From Thermus caldifontis (GTDB lineage Bacteria > Deinococcota > Deinococci > Deinococcales > Thermaceae), in the NCBI RefSeq assembly GCF_003336745.1, contig NZ_QGMX01000022.1, positions 1 through 40,011 of the forward strand: a stretch of 40,011 nt of DNA. The letters run 5' to 3'. Position numbers and translations under genes: made by a program. Below are positions 14,108-22,515 of the stretch, one piece after another. Positions within the stretch are counted from its first letter, which is position 1, and each line of letters begins with the position of its first letter. Under the pieces are notes generated by a model, which ran no database searches, was not told where the DNA came from, and saw only the letters and a list, made by a program, of their open reading frames with translations.

Positions 14108-16038
14108 GCCACCACCTCCTCCCTTAGGTCCAAGACCGGCACCTGGGCCCGCAACCGCTGGACGGTCCCATCCTGGTAGCGGTATTCCGCCTCCACCTCC
14201 ACCGCCTCGAGGGGGGAGTACAAGGCCTCCACCAAGGGGGCGTACCTCTTGGCGATGAGGCCCCGGCGCACCTTGCCGGTGCGGGTGAGCTCCTCGTCGT
14301 CGGCATCCAGGAGCTTGTAAAGGAGGACGAAGCGGCGGATCTTGAGGTCTTCGGGAAGCTCCCCGTTCACCTTCTCCACCTCTTTGCGGATGAGTTCCGC
14401 CACCTCGGGCTTCAAGGAGAGGTCCAGGTAGGTGGTGTAGGCCAGCCCCCGGTCCTCCGCCCACTTGCCCACCGTCTGGGGATCAATGTTGATGAAGGCC
14501 GCCAGGTAGGGCTTGCGGTCGCCGAAGACCACCGCCTCCTTGATGTAGGGGGAGAACTTCAGCTTGTTCTCCACAAACTGGGGGCTGAACACCGTGCCCT
14601 TCTCGGTGCGCATCACATCGGAAAGCCGATCGATCACCACCAGGTGCCCATCCTCCGTGAGGTAGCCGGCATCCCCCGTGTGCAGCCAGCCCTCCCGGAA
14701 GGTTTCCGCCGTGGCCTCGGGGCGCTCCCAGTACCCGGCGCAGACGGCATCGGAGCGGCAGAGGATCTCCCCCTCCTCGCTGATGCGCACCTCGGTGCCG
14801 GGAATGGGCAGGCCCACGGTGTCGTGGCGCACATCCCCATCCCGGTGGACGAAGGCGATGCCGATGATCTCCGTCTGGCCGTAGATCTGCTTCAGGTTTA
14901 CCCCAATGGCGTGGAAGAAGCGAAACACATCGGGACCCAAAGCGGCTCCCCCGGTATAGGCCCGCCTCAGGCGCAAGAAGCCCAGCTGGTCCCGCAAGGG
15001 CCGGAAAAGCACCTGCTCCGCCAGCCAGTAGGAAAGGCGTAGCCCCAGGGGCATGGGCTTTCCCCGCATGCGGTACTCCGCCGCCCGGTAACCGATCTTT
15101 AGGAGCCTTTCGTAGACAAAGCGGTTAAAGGCGTAGGACTCCGACATGCGCACCCAGATGCTGCTTTGGATGCTCTCCCAGACCCTGGGCGGGCTGAACA
15201 TCACGTGGGGGCCGATCTCCTTGAGGTCCTGCATGGCGGTTTCCACCGCCTCGGGGAAGTTGACGGCGAAGCCCCCTGTGAGGGCCATGGCCACCGACAT
15301 CATCTGCTCCCCGATCCAGGCCAAAGGCAGGAAGGAAAGGTAGTCGTCGGTAGGGAGAAGGGGGTCCACCTCCTGCAGGGCCACCCCCATGTGGATGAGG
15401 TTGCGGTGGCGGAGCATGGCCGCCTTGGGCCTTCCCGTGGTGCCGGAGGTGGAGGAAAGGTGGCAGACCTCCTCGGGGCTGGCCTCGAGGAGCAACTTCT
15501 CCACCGCATCCGGATACCTCCTCCGGTGCTCCCGACCCCGCTCCAACACCTCCTCAAAGGAAAGGAGCCAGGGGTCCCGGTAGCCCCGCATGCCCTTGGG
15601 GTCCTCGTAGATCACGTGGCGGACCTTGGGGATTTCGCTGCGGATCTCGTAGAGCTTGTCCACCTGCTCCTGGTCCTCGGCCAGCACGAAGCTGGCCCCG
15701 GTGTAGCCCAGCATGTAGGCGATCTCAGGGGGAAGGCTGCTTTGGTAGACCCCCACGCTGATCCCCCTCACCGCCTGGGCCCCAAGCTCCGCATAGAGCC
15801 ACTCGGGGATGTTGTCGGCGATGATGGCCAGCCTCTCCCCCGGTTCAAAGCCCAAGGAGAGAAGGCCATGGGCAAAGAGGAGAACCTTCTCGTAATACTC
15901 TGCGTAGGTGACCTCGTTCCAGATACCGTAGTCCTTTTCCCTCAAGGCCACCCGATCCCCCTCCTTTTCCGCCCTGAGGCGCAGAAGCTGGGGCAGGGTG
16001 TAGCGCTTCATCTCGTAGGAGGGCCTTAGGGCCTTCAT
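14104..16038 (-). CDS. AMP-forming acyl-CoA ligase within the Liv-type operon
   Basis: Activates a carboxylic acid to its CoA thioester through an acyl-AMP. The 644-residue protein has the P-loop-like SSTSGTTGRPK at about 195-205, the adenylate-binding YGQTEIIG, the hinge motif TGDAGYLTEDGHLVVIDR, and a late Lys in RTGKVRRG. Length and the long N-terminus resemble FAA1/FadD15-type ligases of long-chain or other hydrophobic acids. It overlaps livG and livH by 4 nt each, so it is an integral part of the importer operon, not a chance neighbour. This suggests uptake followed by CoA trapping (inference). It is distinct from the shorter FadD at 30.7 kb. Confidence 0.88.
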   Translation of the reverse strand: MKALRPSYEMKRYTLPQLLRLRAEKEGDRVALREKDYGIWNEVTYAEYYEKVLLFAHGLLSLGFEPGERLAIIADNIPEWLYAELGAQAVRGISVGVYQSSLPPEIAYMLGYTGASFVLAEDQEQVDKLYEIRSEIPKVRHVIYEDPKGMRGYRDPWLLSFEEVLERGREHRRRYPDAVEKLLLEASPEEVCHLSSTSGTTGRPKAAMLRHRNLIHMGVALQEVDPLLPTDDYLSFLPLAWIGEQMMSVAMALTGGFAVNFPEAVETAMQDLKEIGPHVMFSPPRVWESIQSSIWVRMSESYAFNRFVYERLLKIGYRAAEYRMRGKPMPLGLRLSYWLAEQVLFRPLRDQLGFLRLRRAYTGGAALGPDVFRFFHAIGVNLKQIYGQTEIIGIAFVHRDGDVRHDTVGLPIPGTEVRISEEGEILCRSDAVCAGYWERPEATAETFREGWLHTGDAGYLTEDGHLVVIDRLSDVMRTEKGTVFSPQFVENKLKFSPYIKEAVVFGDRKPYLAAFINIDPQTVGKWAEDRGLAYTTYLDLSLKPEVAELIRKEVEKVNGELPEDLKIRRFVLLYKLLDADDEELTRTGKVRRGLIAKRYAPLVEALYSPLEAVEVEAEYRYQDGTVQRLRAQVPVLDLREEVVA

Positions 16039-16796
16039 GCCTCCACCCCCAGGTAGGCCTCCTGGACCCGGGGATTCCTGGCCACCTCCTCCGGGGCCCC
16101 CTCGGCGATCACCTGGCCGAAGTCCAGCACGTAGACCCGGTCGGAGATGTCCATGACCACGGACAGGTCGTGCTCAATGAGGATCACCGTGGTGCCTTGG
16201 GCCCGGATCTCCAGGATGAAGCGCACCATGTCCTCCTTTTCCTCGAGGGTCATCCCCGCCATGGGCTCGTCCAGGAGAAGGAGCTTAGGGGAGAGGGAAA
16301 GGGCCCGGGCCACCTCCACCCGCTTCCTGACCCCATAGGGGAGGTTGCCCACCAAGGCCTTGCGGTAAGGCTCCAGCTCCATGAAGTCGATGACCTCCTC
16401 CACCACCCGGCGGTTTTCCACCTCCTTCTGAAGGGCCTTCCCGTAAAACACCCCCGCCTGGAACAGGTTGTAGCCCAGGTAGGTGTGCCGGGCCAGCATG
16501 AGGTTTTCCAGCACGGTAAGGCCAGAGAAGAGCTCAATGTTTTGGAAAGCCCGGGCGATGCCCTTCCGGGTAACCTCGTGGGGGCTTGCGCGGGTGATCT
16601 CATGCCCCTCAAAGAGGATCCGTCCTCGCTGGGGGTGGTAAAACCCCGAGATGCAGTTTAAGAGGCTCGTCTTCCCCGCCCCGTTGGGGCCGATGACGGA
16701 AACCAGCTCCCCCTTCTCCACCGCCAGGGAAACCGAGGCAAGGGCGGCCACGCCGCCGAAGGTGAGGGTGACATTTTCCACCAGAAGCTGGGCCAC
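16035..16796 (-). CDS. livG: ABC transporter ATPase, LivG type
   Basis: First gene of the importer operon. The 253-residue ATPase has Walker A GPNGAGKT near residue 35, Walker B LLLLDEPMAGM, and the LivG-type signature LPYGVRKRVEVARAL, in which YGVRK replaces the common LSGGQ. I chose the GTG at 16796 because AGGAGG lies 3 nt before it and because VAQLLVENVTLTFGG is the usual opening. The frame is open further upstream across the promoter but is not LivG-like there. Its stop overlaps the ligase ATG (ATGA). Confidence 0.9.
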   Translation of the reverse strand: MAQLLVENVTLTFGGVAALASVSLAVEKGELVSVIGPNGAGKTSLLNCISGFYHPQRGRILFEGHEITRASPHEVTRKGIARAFQNIELFSGLTVLENLMLARHTYLGYNLFQAGVFYGKALQKEVENRRVVEEVIDFMELEPYRKALVGNLPYGVRKRVEVARALSLSPKLLLLDEPMAGMTLEEKEDMVRFILEIRAQGTTVILIEHDLSVVMDISDRVYVLDFGQVIAEGAPEEVARNPRVQEAYLGVEA

Positions 16797-16827
16797 GGAC
16801 CTCCTCCCTAACAGCCGTTTGGGGGGA

Positions 16828-16856
16828 AGTATAAGGGGGAGGAGAGCATATGTCAA
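16828..16856 (-). promoter_or_regulatory. Promoter of the livG importer operon
   Basis: The best promoter in the window: TTGACA (16851-16856), 17 bp, TATACT (16828-16833) on the minus strand. The leader would be about 25 nt and carries a normal AGGAGG site, unlike the leaderless promoters elsewhere. It is divergent from the rpmH promoter. Confidence 0.85.
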
Positions 16857-16889
16857 CGCTCCTCTACTCATGTGCAAAAAACCGTTAGG

Positions 16890-16917
16890 TTCTTGCTTGC
16901 CCTTCTTATGCTACACT
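16890..16917 (+). promoter_or_regulatory. Putative promoter of rpmH/rnpA
   Basis: TACACT (16912-16917) with TTCTTG (16890-16895) 16 bp upstream. TATGCT at 16907-16912 is an alternative -10. The leader of about 30 nt holds GGGAGGG before the two overlapping start codons. Confidence 0.5.
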
Positions 16918-16954
16918 CGTTAAGGTATTGGGGGCCAAGGCCCCAGGGAGGGAA

Positions 16955-17443
16955 ATGGATGAAAAGGACCTGGCAACCCAACCGGAGGAAGCGGGCCAAA
17001 ACCCACGGCTTCCGGGCCCGCATGAGGACCCCAGGCGGCAGGAAGGTGTTGAAGCGGAGAAGGCAGAAGGGCCGCTGGCGCCTCACCCCCAGGGTGAACG
17101 CCTGAGACACCCCCCCCCTAAGGCGGGGGGTAAACTCCTTTCCCTAAAGGGCGACCGGGCATTCCAAAGGCTCCGCCAAGGACGCATGGGGCGGGGCCGG
17201 TTTTTAAGCGTTAAGTGGCTCCCCGCCCCCGAGCTCCGGGTGGGGATCGTGGTCTCCAAGAAGGTGGGCAAGGCGGTGGTGCGCAACCGCATCAAGCGCC
17301 GCCTGAGGGAGATCCTCCGCCGCCTCCACCTCCCCAAGGCCCACCTCTTGGTGATCGCCAGTCCCGAGGCCCGGGGGGCCGCCTACGCCGAGCTCTTCCA
17401 AGACCTCATCCGCGCCCTCAAGAAGAGCGGGCTGATACAATAG
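16955..17443 (+). CDS. rnpA: RNase P protein component (overlaps rpmH)
   Basis: Protein subunit of the tRNA 5'-processing ribozyme. The 162-residue product has the family core in its second half: [34 protein letters not shown] and the basic [14 protein letters not shown] motif. The first 50 or so residues ([16 protein letters not shown]...) form a Pro/Glu-rich extension encoded across the entire rpmH gene in another frame. The ATG at 16955 is exactly 4 nt before the rpmH ATG, sharing one ribosome binding site. This matches the unusual arrangement published for Thermus strains. An in-frame TTG at 16928 is possible but lacks a ribosome binding site. Confidence 0.92.
   Translation: MDEKDLATQPEEAGQNPRLPGPHEDPRRQEGVEAEKAEGPLAPHPQGERLRHPPPKAGGKLLSLKGDRAFQRLRQGRMGRGRFLSVKWLPAPELRVGIVVSKKVGKAVVRNRIKRRLREILRRLHLPKAHLLVIASPEARGAAYAELFQDLIRALKKSGLIQ
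16959..17105 (+). CDS. rpmH: 50S ribosomal protein L34
   Basis: A 48-residue highly basic protein of the large ribosomal subunit. It begins [18 protein letters not shown] and contains [19 protein letters not shown], both standard for L34. It lies completely inside the 5' part of rnpA in the +1 frame relative to that gene (ATGGATGA carries both starts). dnaA is not next to it, and I see no DnaA boxes upstream, so this is not an origin region as in many bacteria. Confidence 0.97.
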   Translation: MKRTWQPNRRKRAKTHGFRARMRTPGGRKVLKRRRQKGRWRLTPRVNA

Positions 17444-17448
17444 GCGGC

Positions 17449-17706
17449 GTGCGCGGCCTACTGATTCTTCTGGTTAAGGCATACCGCAGGTTCCTCTCCC
17501 CCCTCAAACCTAAGACCTGCCGCTTCCACCCCACCTGTTCCGCCTATGCCCTCGAGGCCCTAGAGCGCCACGGCGCCCTATGGGGTAGCTACCTGGCCGC
17601 CAGGCGCATCCTGAAGTGCCATCCCCTGCACCCCGGTGGGCTGGATCCGGTGCCCTTGGTCTTTCCACCCAGGGATACCGTCAAGACCCAGAAGGAGGCA
17701 AGATGA
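17449..17706 (+). CDS. yidD: Membrane protein insertion efficiency factor
   Basis: An 85-residue peripheral membrane protein that assists YidC-dependent insertion. It shows the family motif [19 protein letters not shown], then [22 protein letters not shown]. The N-terminal [16 protein letters not shown] is an amphipathic helix typical of YidD. The start is a GTG 6 nt after the rnpA stop; the frame is open upstream only as a shadow of rnpA. Its stop overlaps the yidC ATG (ATGA). Confidence 0.92.
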   Translation: MRGLLILLVKAYRRFLSPLKPKTCRFHPTCSAYALEALERHGALWGSYLAARRILKCHPLHPGGLDPVPLVFPPRDTVKTQKEAR

Positions 17707-18998
17707 AAAGGCTTTTACCCCTCCTTTTCCTGCTTAGCCTAAGCGCTCTGGCCCTCGAGGCGGGCTTCAAGGACCAGGACGTAAACGGGGACGGGGTGCC
17801 GGAAAAGGTGGCCGTCACCAACCTCATGGACCTGGCCTTTGACCAAGGGGGCCAGGTGGTGGGCTGGTATGTCAAGACCTACAAGGGCACGGCCTTTAAC
17901 GACTACACCCGGGCCCCCAACCTCTCCGCCAACGGACCGGTGGTGGCCCCAGTGGGCTTCACCCCGGAAAAGGCGGAGTACCAGGTGGAGGATGGCCGCC
18001 TTCTCGTCCGCTTCCAGGGAGCCAAGGGTACCCTCACCTATCGTATAGAGAAGGGCCGGTACACGGTCAGCGTGGAAGCCGATTTCCCCCTCACCCTAAG
18101 GCTTTCCGCCCAAGGAACCCCCAAGGTGCTCCTGGAAGGCCAAAAGGAGCCTACCCCGAGCGGGGAAGGCGGGCTCGTTTACCTGGCCTGGCAGACCAAG
18201 CCCAAGGCGGGCTATGCCCTGGTGGCCTTCGCCCAAGCCCCCCTTTCGGGCAAACTGGTGGGTAAGGAGGCCACCCTCACCCTGGCTCCCGGGGAAGCCT
18301 TAAGGATCTACGGCGGCCAAAACGAGCTGGTGCGCTTCCACGTGGAGGGTCTCCTAGGCCTTCCCGGCCTCTTCTCCCCCAACATCTGGGGGCAGCTGTC
18401 CCTGGGCCTCCTCTGGCTCATGGAGGTGGCCTTCCGCTATACGGGTAGCTGGGGCCTGGCCATCCTCTTCCTGACCCTGGTGGTGCGCCTTCTCCTTTGG
18501 CCCCTCATGCACCAGCAGTTCAAGAGCATGGCGGAGATGCAACGCCTCCAGCCCCTCATCCAGAAGATCAACGAGAAGTACAAGGACGACCCCAACAAGC
18601 GGGCGGAGGCCACCATGAAGCTCTACCAGGAGCACAAGGTGAACCCCGCCGCCGGCTGCCTTCCCCTTTTCATCCAGATGCCCATCCTCTTCATCCTCTG
18701 GAAGGTGATCGCCAACTACGAGTTCGGCCAGGGCCTGCTCTGGATTCCCGACCTGGCCCTCCCCGACCCCTTCTACATCCTCCCCGCCCTCTACGTGGCC
18801 TCCACCTTCCTTTCCACCTGGCTTTCCGCCCACGGCAACAAGGACCTGATCCGGCAAAGCCTTTTCATGAACCTGATCTTCATCTTCCTGGTCCTGCAGT
18901 TCCCCTCGGGGGTGACCCTCTACTGGGTCCTCTCCAACCTCATCGGCTTGGTGCAGCAGTGGCTCATCAACAAGAGCCTTAAGCCCTTGGCGGCGTAA
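17703..18998 (+). CDS. yidC: Membrane protein insertase YidC
   Basis: Inserts and folds inner-membrane proteins with or without SecYEG. The 431-residue protein has a hydrophobic N-terminal segment ([19 protein letters not shown]), then a beta-rich periplasmic domain to about residue 215, as in diderm bacteria though shorter than in E. coli. The conserved core follows: [19 protein letters not shown] with the groove Arg, the charged hairpin [17 protein letters not shown], and [19 protein letters not shown]. The start ATG at 17703 overlaps the yidD stop. Next comes jag, 9 bp on. The rnpA-yidD-yidC-jag order is widely conserved. Confidence 0.95.
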   Translation: MKRLLPLLFLLSLSALALEAGFKDQDVNGDGVPEKVAVTNLMDLAFDQGGQVVGWYVKTYKGTAFNDYTRAPNLSANGPVVAPVGFTPEKAEYQVEDGRLLVRFQGAKGTLTYRIEKGRYTVSVEADFPLTLRLSAQGTPKVLLEGQKEPTPSGEGGLVYLAWQTKPKAGYALVAFAQAPLSGKLVGKEATLTLAPGEALRIYGGQNELVRFHVEGLLGLPGLFSPNIWGQLSLGLLWLMEVAFRYTGSWGLAILFLTLVVRLLLWPLMHQQFKSMAEMQRLQPLIQKINEKYKDDPNKRAEATMKLYQEHKVNPAAGCLPLFIQMPILFILWKVIANYEFGQGLLWIPDLALPDPFYILPALYVASTFLSTWLSAHGNKDLIRQSLFMNLIFIFLVLQFPSGVTLYWVLSNLIGLVQQWLINKSLKPLAA

Positions 18999-19007
18999 AC
19001 TGAGGGC

Positions 19008-19595
19008 ATGGACGAGAAGAAAAAGAGCATTGACGACCTCCTCTCCGACCTGGGGGTGCTGGAGGAAGCCCCGGTGGAGGTGGAGCTAAAGGAGGCAGGC
19101 AAGGAGCCTGCAGAAAAAGGGCCCAAGGAGGTTTTGGAGAACTTCCTGGTGGGCCTCCTCCTGCGGCTGGACCCCGCCCATTACGTGGAGATCCGCCAGG
19201 AAGGCAACATCCTCAAGGCCGAGGTCAAGGGCGGGGACCTGGGCCGCTTCATCGGCAAGGAAGGGCGCACCCTGAAGGCGGTGGAGTACCTGGCCGGGGT
19301 GGTGCTGGCCAAGCACTTCGGTGGGACCTACCGGGTGGTCCTGGACGCCGCCGGCTACCGCAAGCGCCAGGAGGAAAAGATCCGCAGGATCGCCGAGGAG
19401 GCCGCCCTCACCGTGGCCATGACCCAGGAGCCCTTGCACCTTCCTCCCATGCGCCCCTCCGAGCGCCGCATCGTGCACATGCTCCTCAAAAACCACCCCC
19501 AGGTGACCACGGAAAGCCAAGGGGAGGGGGAGGAGCGGCACGTGGTGGTCTACCCCCGTGGTCAGGCTCCTGCGGGAACTCCAAAAGAGGCTTAG
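19008..19595 (+). CDS. jag: Jag/KhpB KH-R3H RNA-binding protein
   Basis: A 195-residue RNA-binding protein of the Jag (KhpB) family. An acidic N-terminal stretch of about 35 residues takes the place of a full Jag_N domain. The KH-like domain follows with GRFIGKEGRTLKAVEYL near 77-93, and then the R3H domain with MRPSERRIVHMLLKNHPQVTTES. In other bacteria Jag binds many RNAs and affects cell-wall and division genes; here only the conserved link to yidC supports that. Its last 38 nt overlap prmC. Confidence 0.9.
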   Translation: MDEKKKSIDDLLSDLGVLEEAPVEVELKEAGKEPAEKGPKEVLENFLVGLLLRLDPAHYVEIRQEGNILKAEVKGGDLGRFIGKEGRTLKAVEYLAGVVLAKHFGGTYRVVLDAAGYRKRQEEKIRRIAEEAALTVAMTQEPLHLPPMRPSERRIVHMLLKNHPQVTTESQGEGEERHVVVYPRGQAPAGTPKEA

Positions 19596-20376
19596 GACTG
19601 CAGGGCTTCCCGAAGGGGAGGCCCTGGACCTGTTGGCCTTGGCCTCGGGCCTTTCCCGCAAGGAGCTCCTCCTCCATCTCCCCCAAGCCCCACCCCCAGG
19701 TACGGAAGAAAAGGCCCTGACCCTCTTGGAAAGGCGCCTTGGAGGCTATCCCCTGCAGTACCTTCTGGGGGAGGTGGAGTTTTTTGGCCTGCCCCTCAAG
19801 GTGGCTGAAGGGGTCCTCATCCCCCGCCCGGAAACGGAGGGCCTGGTGGAGCTGGCCCTAAGCCTCCCCTTGCCCCATGCCCCCCGCATCCTGGACGTGG
19901 GCACGGGCACCGGGGCCGTCGCCCTTGCCCTAAAAAAACACCTTCCGGAGGCCCAGGTGTGGGCCACGGACACCGATCCCAAGGCCCTGGCCTTAGCCCG
20001 GGAGAACGCTCGCAGGCTGGGCCTGGAGGTGGCCTTCCTTCAGGCTCCCCTCACCGGCGGGTTGAAGGATCTGGACCTCCTTGTCTCCAACCCCCCCTAC
20101 CTGCCCGAGGCCTACCGGGCCCAAGCGCCCCGGGAACTGGCCTTTGAAAGCCCTCAGGCCCTCTATGCGGGAAGGGAGGGGCTGGATGTGGCCCGGCCCC
20201 TGGCCCAGGAGGCCCGGCAAGCCCTCAAGCCGGGGGGGTTTCTCCTCCTGGAACTGGCCCCGGAAAACGTGGGGCTTCTGGCCAGGGAACTAGAGGCCAG
20301 GGGATGGATAGATGTGGAGGTGCTACGGGACCTGGCGGGTCGGGACCGGTACCTCCGGGCCCGGAGGCCCGCCTAG
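19558..20376 (+). CDS. prmC: Release factor glutamine methyltransferase
   Basis: Methylates the Gln of the GGQ motif in release factors RF1 and RF2. The 272-residue protein has an N-terminal helical domain, the SAM-binding motif ILDVGTGTGAVALAL, and the catalytic LVSNPPYLPE, in which NPPY binds the Gln side chain. YPLQYLLGEVEFFGLPLKV and VLIPRPETE are family signatures. The GTG at 19558 overlaps jag by 38 nt, a long overlap for this window; the N-terminal domain would be cut short by any later start. The 3' end overlaps the convergent DUF3084 gene by 54 nt. Confidence 0.93.
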   Translation: MVRLLRELQKRLRTAGLPEGEALDLLALASGLSRKELLLHLPQAPPPGTEEKALTLLERRLGGYPLQYLLGEVEFFGLPLKVAEGVLIPRPETEGLVELALSLPLPHAPRILDVGTGTGAVALALKKHLPEAQVWATDTDPKALALARENARRLGLEVAFLQAPLTGGLKDLDLLVSNPPYLPEAYRAQAPRELAFESPQALYAGREGLDVARPLAQEARQALKPGGFLLLELAPENVGLLARELEARGWIDVEVLRDLAGRDRYLRARRPA

Positions 20377-21729
20377 GAGCTGGAAGGAAAGCAGAGGCTT
20401 TTCCGTGGTCCACACCTCCTTGGCCGCCACCACCCCCACCCGCACCACCCCCTTTCTCCCCTGGAGGAGGCTAAGCCCCCGGGCCAGCTCCTCGGAGGAG
20501 GGGAAGGTGGCGTACTCCGGGGGAAGGCCCGCCTCCAAAAGCTTCCTTCGTACCAACTCCCCCAGGCCCTCGAGGACCTCCTGATCCCGGGCCGGGGTGG
20601 AGAGGCGGAAGGTGCGGGAGGCCAGAACCTCCCCGGCGGCAAAGGCCTTGCGCTCGGGATAAAAGCGCACCCGCACGAGAAGCCTCTCCTCCTGGTACCC
20701 CGCCCCCTCCAGCACCGCTAGGCCCGGACCCCTAGCCTCCCCCAAAAGCTCCACACCCCGGAAACCCTGTAGCCGTGCCCGCCGTTCCGCCACCCGCTCC
20801 AGGACCTCCCTCCCCTCCTCCGCCCCCAGCCGTACCTCCCCCAGGAAAAGGCCCTGGCTAAGCCGGACCAGGCTTTGGGCCAGCTGGCCCCGCTCCCCTT
20901 GGAGCACCTCCGCTTGCACCAGGAGACTTCTAACCCTTCCCTCCGTCTGGCGAAGCTCCTCCCGGGCCTTAGCGAGGCTGGCCTTAAGAGCCTCCACCTC
21001 CTGGGCCAGGGCCTGGCGCTGCCGCCGGGTTTCCTCCAAGCGGGCGAGGGCCTGAAGCACATCCTCCTGCAGGCGCCTTTTTTCCTCGGCAAGACGCGCC
21101 CTTTCCGCCTCCGCCCGCTTGGCCGCCTCCTGGAGGGCGGTCAAGCGCCCCTCCAAGCTTTTGAGTTCCCGAGCCTTCTCCGCAAGCTCCGCCGTCTTCT
21201 TGGCCAACTCTTGGTTTCTTTCCTCCAGAAGCTGGGCCAGGGCCTGGCGCTCCGCCTGTAGGGCCGCCCGCTCCTTAAGGAGGGCCTTCACCTGGGAGGC
21301 TAAGGCCTTGGCCTCCTCCTCCAGGCGGCTCCTCACCATGCCGGCCTGCTCCAGGGCCTGGACCAGGGCTCTCCTTTCCTCCCTCAAGGCGTTGAGTTCC
21401 GCCAGGGCCCTGCTGGCCTCCGCCTCCATGGCCGCCTTGGCCTGCAGAAGGACCTCTTGCTCCCTTCTAAGCTGGTCCCGCTCCGCCCGGATGGCCTGGG
21501 CCTCGAGGATCACCTCCCGGGCCTCCCGGAACACCAGGAGAAACCCCAGGTAGCTGAAGAGGGCGATCCCCACCCCCGTGAGGACCGCCACCAGGGTGGC
21601 GGTCTGCCGGGGCCTCAGGCCAAAAAGGCGGTAATGGCGCTTCCCCGCCCACTTGGCCACCTTGTCCCCCAGGTAGGCCACCAGGGCGGAGAGCACCAGG
21701 ATCAGGACGAGAAGGGCCCAGAAGGTCAT
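20323..21729 (-). CDS. DUF3084 membrane-anchored coiled-coil protein
   Basis: A 468-residue protein of unknown function. Two hydrophobic segments at the N-terminus (FWALLVLILVLSALVAYLG and ATLVAVLTGVGIALFSYLGF) flank a basic loop (KWAGKRHYRLFGLRPRQ). A long Ala/Glu/Leu/Arg-rich region follows, about residues 70-330, which must be coiled coil. A globular C-terminal part ends near WTTEKPLLSFQLL. This architecture matches DUF3084 proteins of Deinococcus-Thermus and cyanobacteria. It starts 3 nt after lptB and is in operon with it, hinting at an envelope role (inference). A tail-to-tail overlap of 54 nt with prmC is notable. Confidence 0.8.
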   Translation of the reverse strand: MTFWALLVLILVLSALVAYLGDKVAKWAGKRHYRLFGLRPRQTATLVAVLTGVGIALFSYLGFLLVFREAREVILEAQAIRAERDQLRREQEVLLQAKAAMEAEASRALAELNALREERRALVQALEQAGMVRSRLEEEAKALASQVKALLKERAALQAERQALAQLLEERNQELAKKTAELAEKARELKSLEGRLTALQEAAKRAEAERARLAEEKRRLQEDVLQALARLEETRRQRQALAQEVEALKASLAKAREELRQTEGRVRSLLVQAEVLQGERGQLAQSLVRLSQGLFLGEVRLGAEEGREVLERVAERRARLQGFRGVELLGEARGPGLAVLEGAGYQEERLLVRVRFYPERKAFAAGEVLASRTFRLSTPARDQEVLEGLGELVRRKLLEAGLPPEYATFPSSEELARGLSLLQGRKGVVRVGVVAAKEVWTTEKPLLSFQLLGGPPGPEVPVPTRQVP

Positions 21730-21732
21730 GGC

Positions 21733-22461
21733 CTAAAGCTCGTAGTCCTCCCCCAGGTAGTGCCTCCGTACCCCCTGGTCCCGGGCAAAGGTCTCGGGGT
21801 CGCCGTGGAAGAGAATCTCTCCGTCGTACATCACATAAACCCGGTCGGTGATGGCCAGGGTCTCCCGCACCGCATGGTCGGTGATGAAGACCCCCACCCC
21901 CCGCCTCTCCCGGAGCTCGGCGATGACCTTTTGGATCTCCTTTACGTTCTTGGGGTCCACCCCGGTGAAGGGCTCGTCCAGGAGGATAAAATCGGGGTCC
22001 GTGCAAAGGGCTCTGGCCATTTCCAGCCGCCTGCGCTCCCCCCCGGAAAGGGCGTAGGCCATCTGGTCCTTGAGGTGGTAGATGGAAAGCTCCTCCAAAA
22101 GGGCCTTGGCCTTCTCCAGCTGCTCCTTGCGGGAAAGGGGCTGGAACTCCAAAACGGCCAGGAGATTTTCCAGCACCGTCATCCGCCGAAAGGCGGAAGG
22201 CTCCTGGGGCAGATACCCCAGGCCCAGCCGGGCCCGGCGGTGCATGGGAAGGCGGCTCACCTCCTGCCCCTTTAGGAAAATCCGCCCCCCCGTGGGCCGG
22301 ATGAACCCCACCACCATGTAGAAGGTGGTGGTCTTCCCCGCCCCGTTGGGGCCGAAGAGGGCCACGATCTCCCCCCGCTTGAGGCGTAGGTCCACCCCCC
22401 GCACCACCTCCCTGGAGCCGTAGCGCTTGCGCAACCCCTTGGCCAAAAGCTCCCCGTCCAT
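21733..22461 (-). CDS. lptB: LPS-export-type ABC ATPase
   Basis: A 242-residue ATPase of the LptB family, which in Proteobacteria powers lipopolysaccharide transport with LptFG. Walker A is [10 protein letters not shown] near 38-47, the signature is [15 protein letters not shown], and Walker B is [28 protein letters not shown] and [15 protein letters not shown] are LptB hallmarks. Thermus lacks classical lipopolysaccharide, so the cargo is probably another envelope lipid (inference). No LptF, LptG or LptA is in the window. The ATG follows a small hairpin that covers its ribosome binding site. Confidence 0.85.
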   Translation of the reverse strand: MDGELLAKGLRKRYGSREVVRGVDLRLKRGEIVALFGPNGAGKTTTFYMVVGFIRPTGGRIFLKGQEVSRLPMHRRARLGLGYLPQEPSAFRRMTVLENLLAVLEFQPLSRKEQLEKAKALLEELSIYHLKDQMAYALSGGERRRLEMARALCTDPDFILLDEPFTGVDPKNVKEIQKVIAELRERRGVGVFITDHAVRETLAITDRVYVMYDGEILFHGDPETFARDQGVRRHYLGEDYEL

Positions 22462-22476
22462 TACCCTTCAGGGTAA
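22461..22476 (-). promoter_or_regulatory. Hairpin covering the lptB translation start
   Basis: TTACCC (22461-22466) and GGGTAA (22471-22476) are perfect inverted arms around 4 nt. In the lptB mRNA the stem includes the ribosome binding site GAAGGG and runs into the ATG. It might also be a DNA operator between lptB and gltX. The symmetry is seen; the role is inference. Confidence 0.35.
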
Positions 22477-22500
22477 GGCCCAACTTTTAGCCCTGGGTGA

Positions 22501-22506
22501 GATAAT
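22501..22506 (+). promoter_or_regulatory. Putative -10 box of gltX
   Basis: GATAAT, 9 nt before the gltX ATG at 22516. The leader would be only a few bases. No clear -35 exists. Confidence 0.4.
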
Positions 22507-22515
22507 GGGCGAGGT

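Noticed and set aside
13214..14464. Long form of LivH starting at 14464
   Set aside because: The extra N-terminal part is Gly/Arg-rich shadow of the ligase gene. The GTG at 14107 gives a normal-length LivH with GTGA coupling.
16880..16891. AACC-GTTA-GGTT inverted repeat as an operator between livG and rpmH
   Set aside because: Arms of only 4 bp are expected by chance in a region of this size, and it matches no operator I can name with confidence.
16857..16954. Replication origin next to rpmH
   Set aside because: rpmH often lies beside dnaA and oriC, but here the neighbour is the livG operon and I see no DnaA boxes or AT-rich tract.
18354..18857. Long reverse-strand frame opposite yidC
   Set aside because: It is a shadow of yidC in GC-rich sequence, with Gly/His/Val-rich composition typical of antisense frames. 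No promoter or ribosome binding site.
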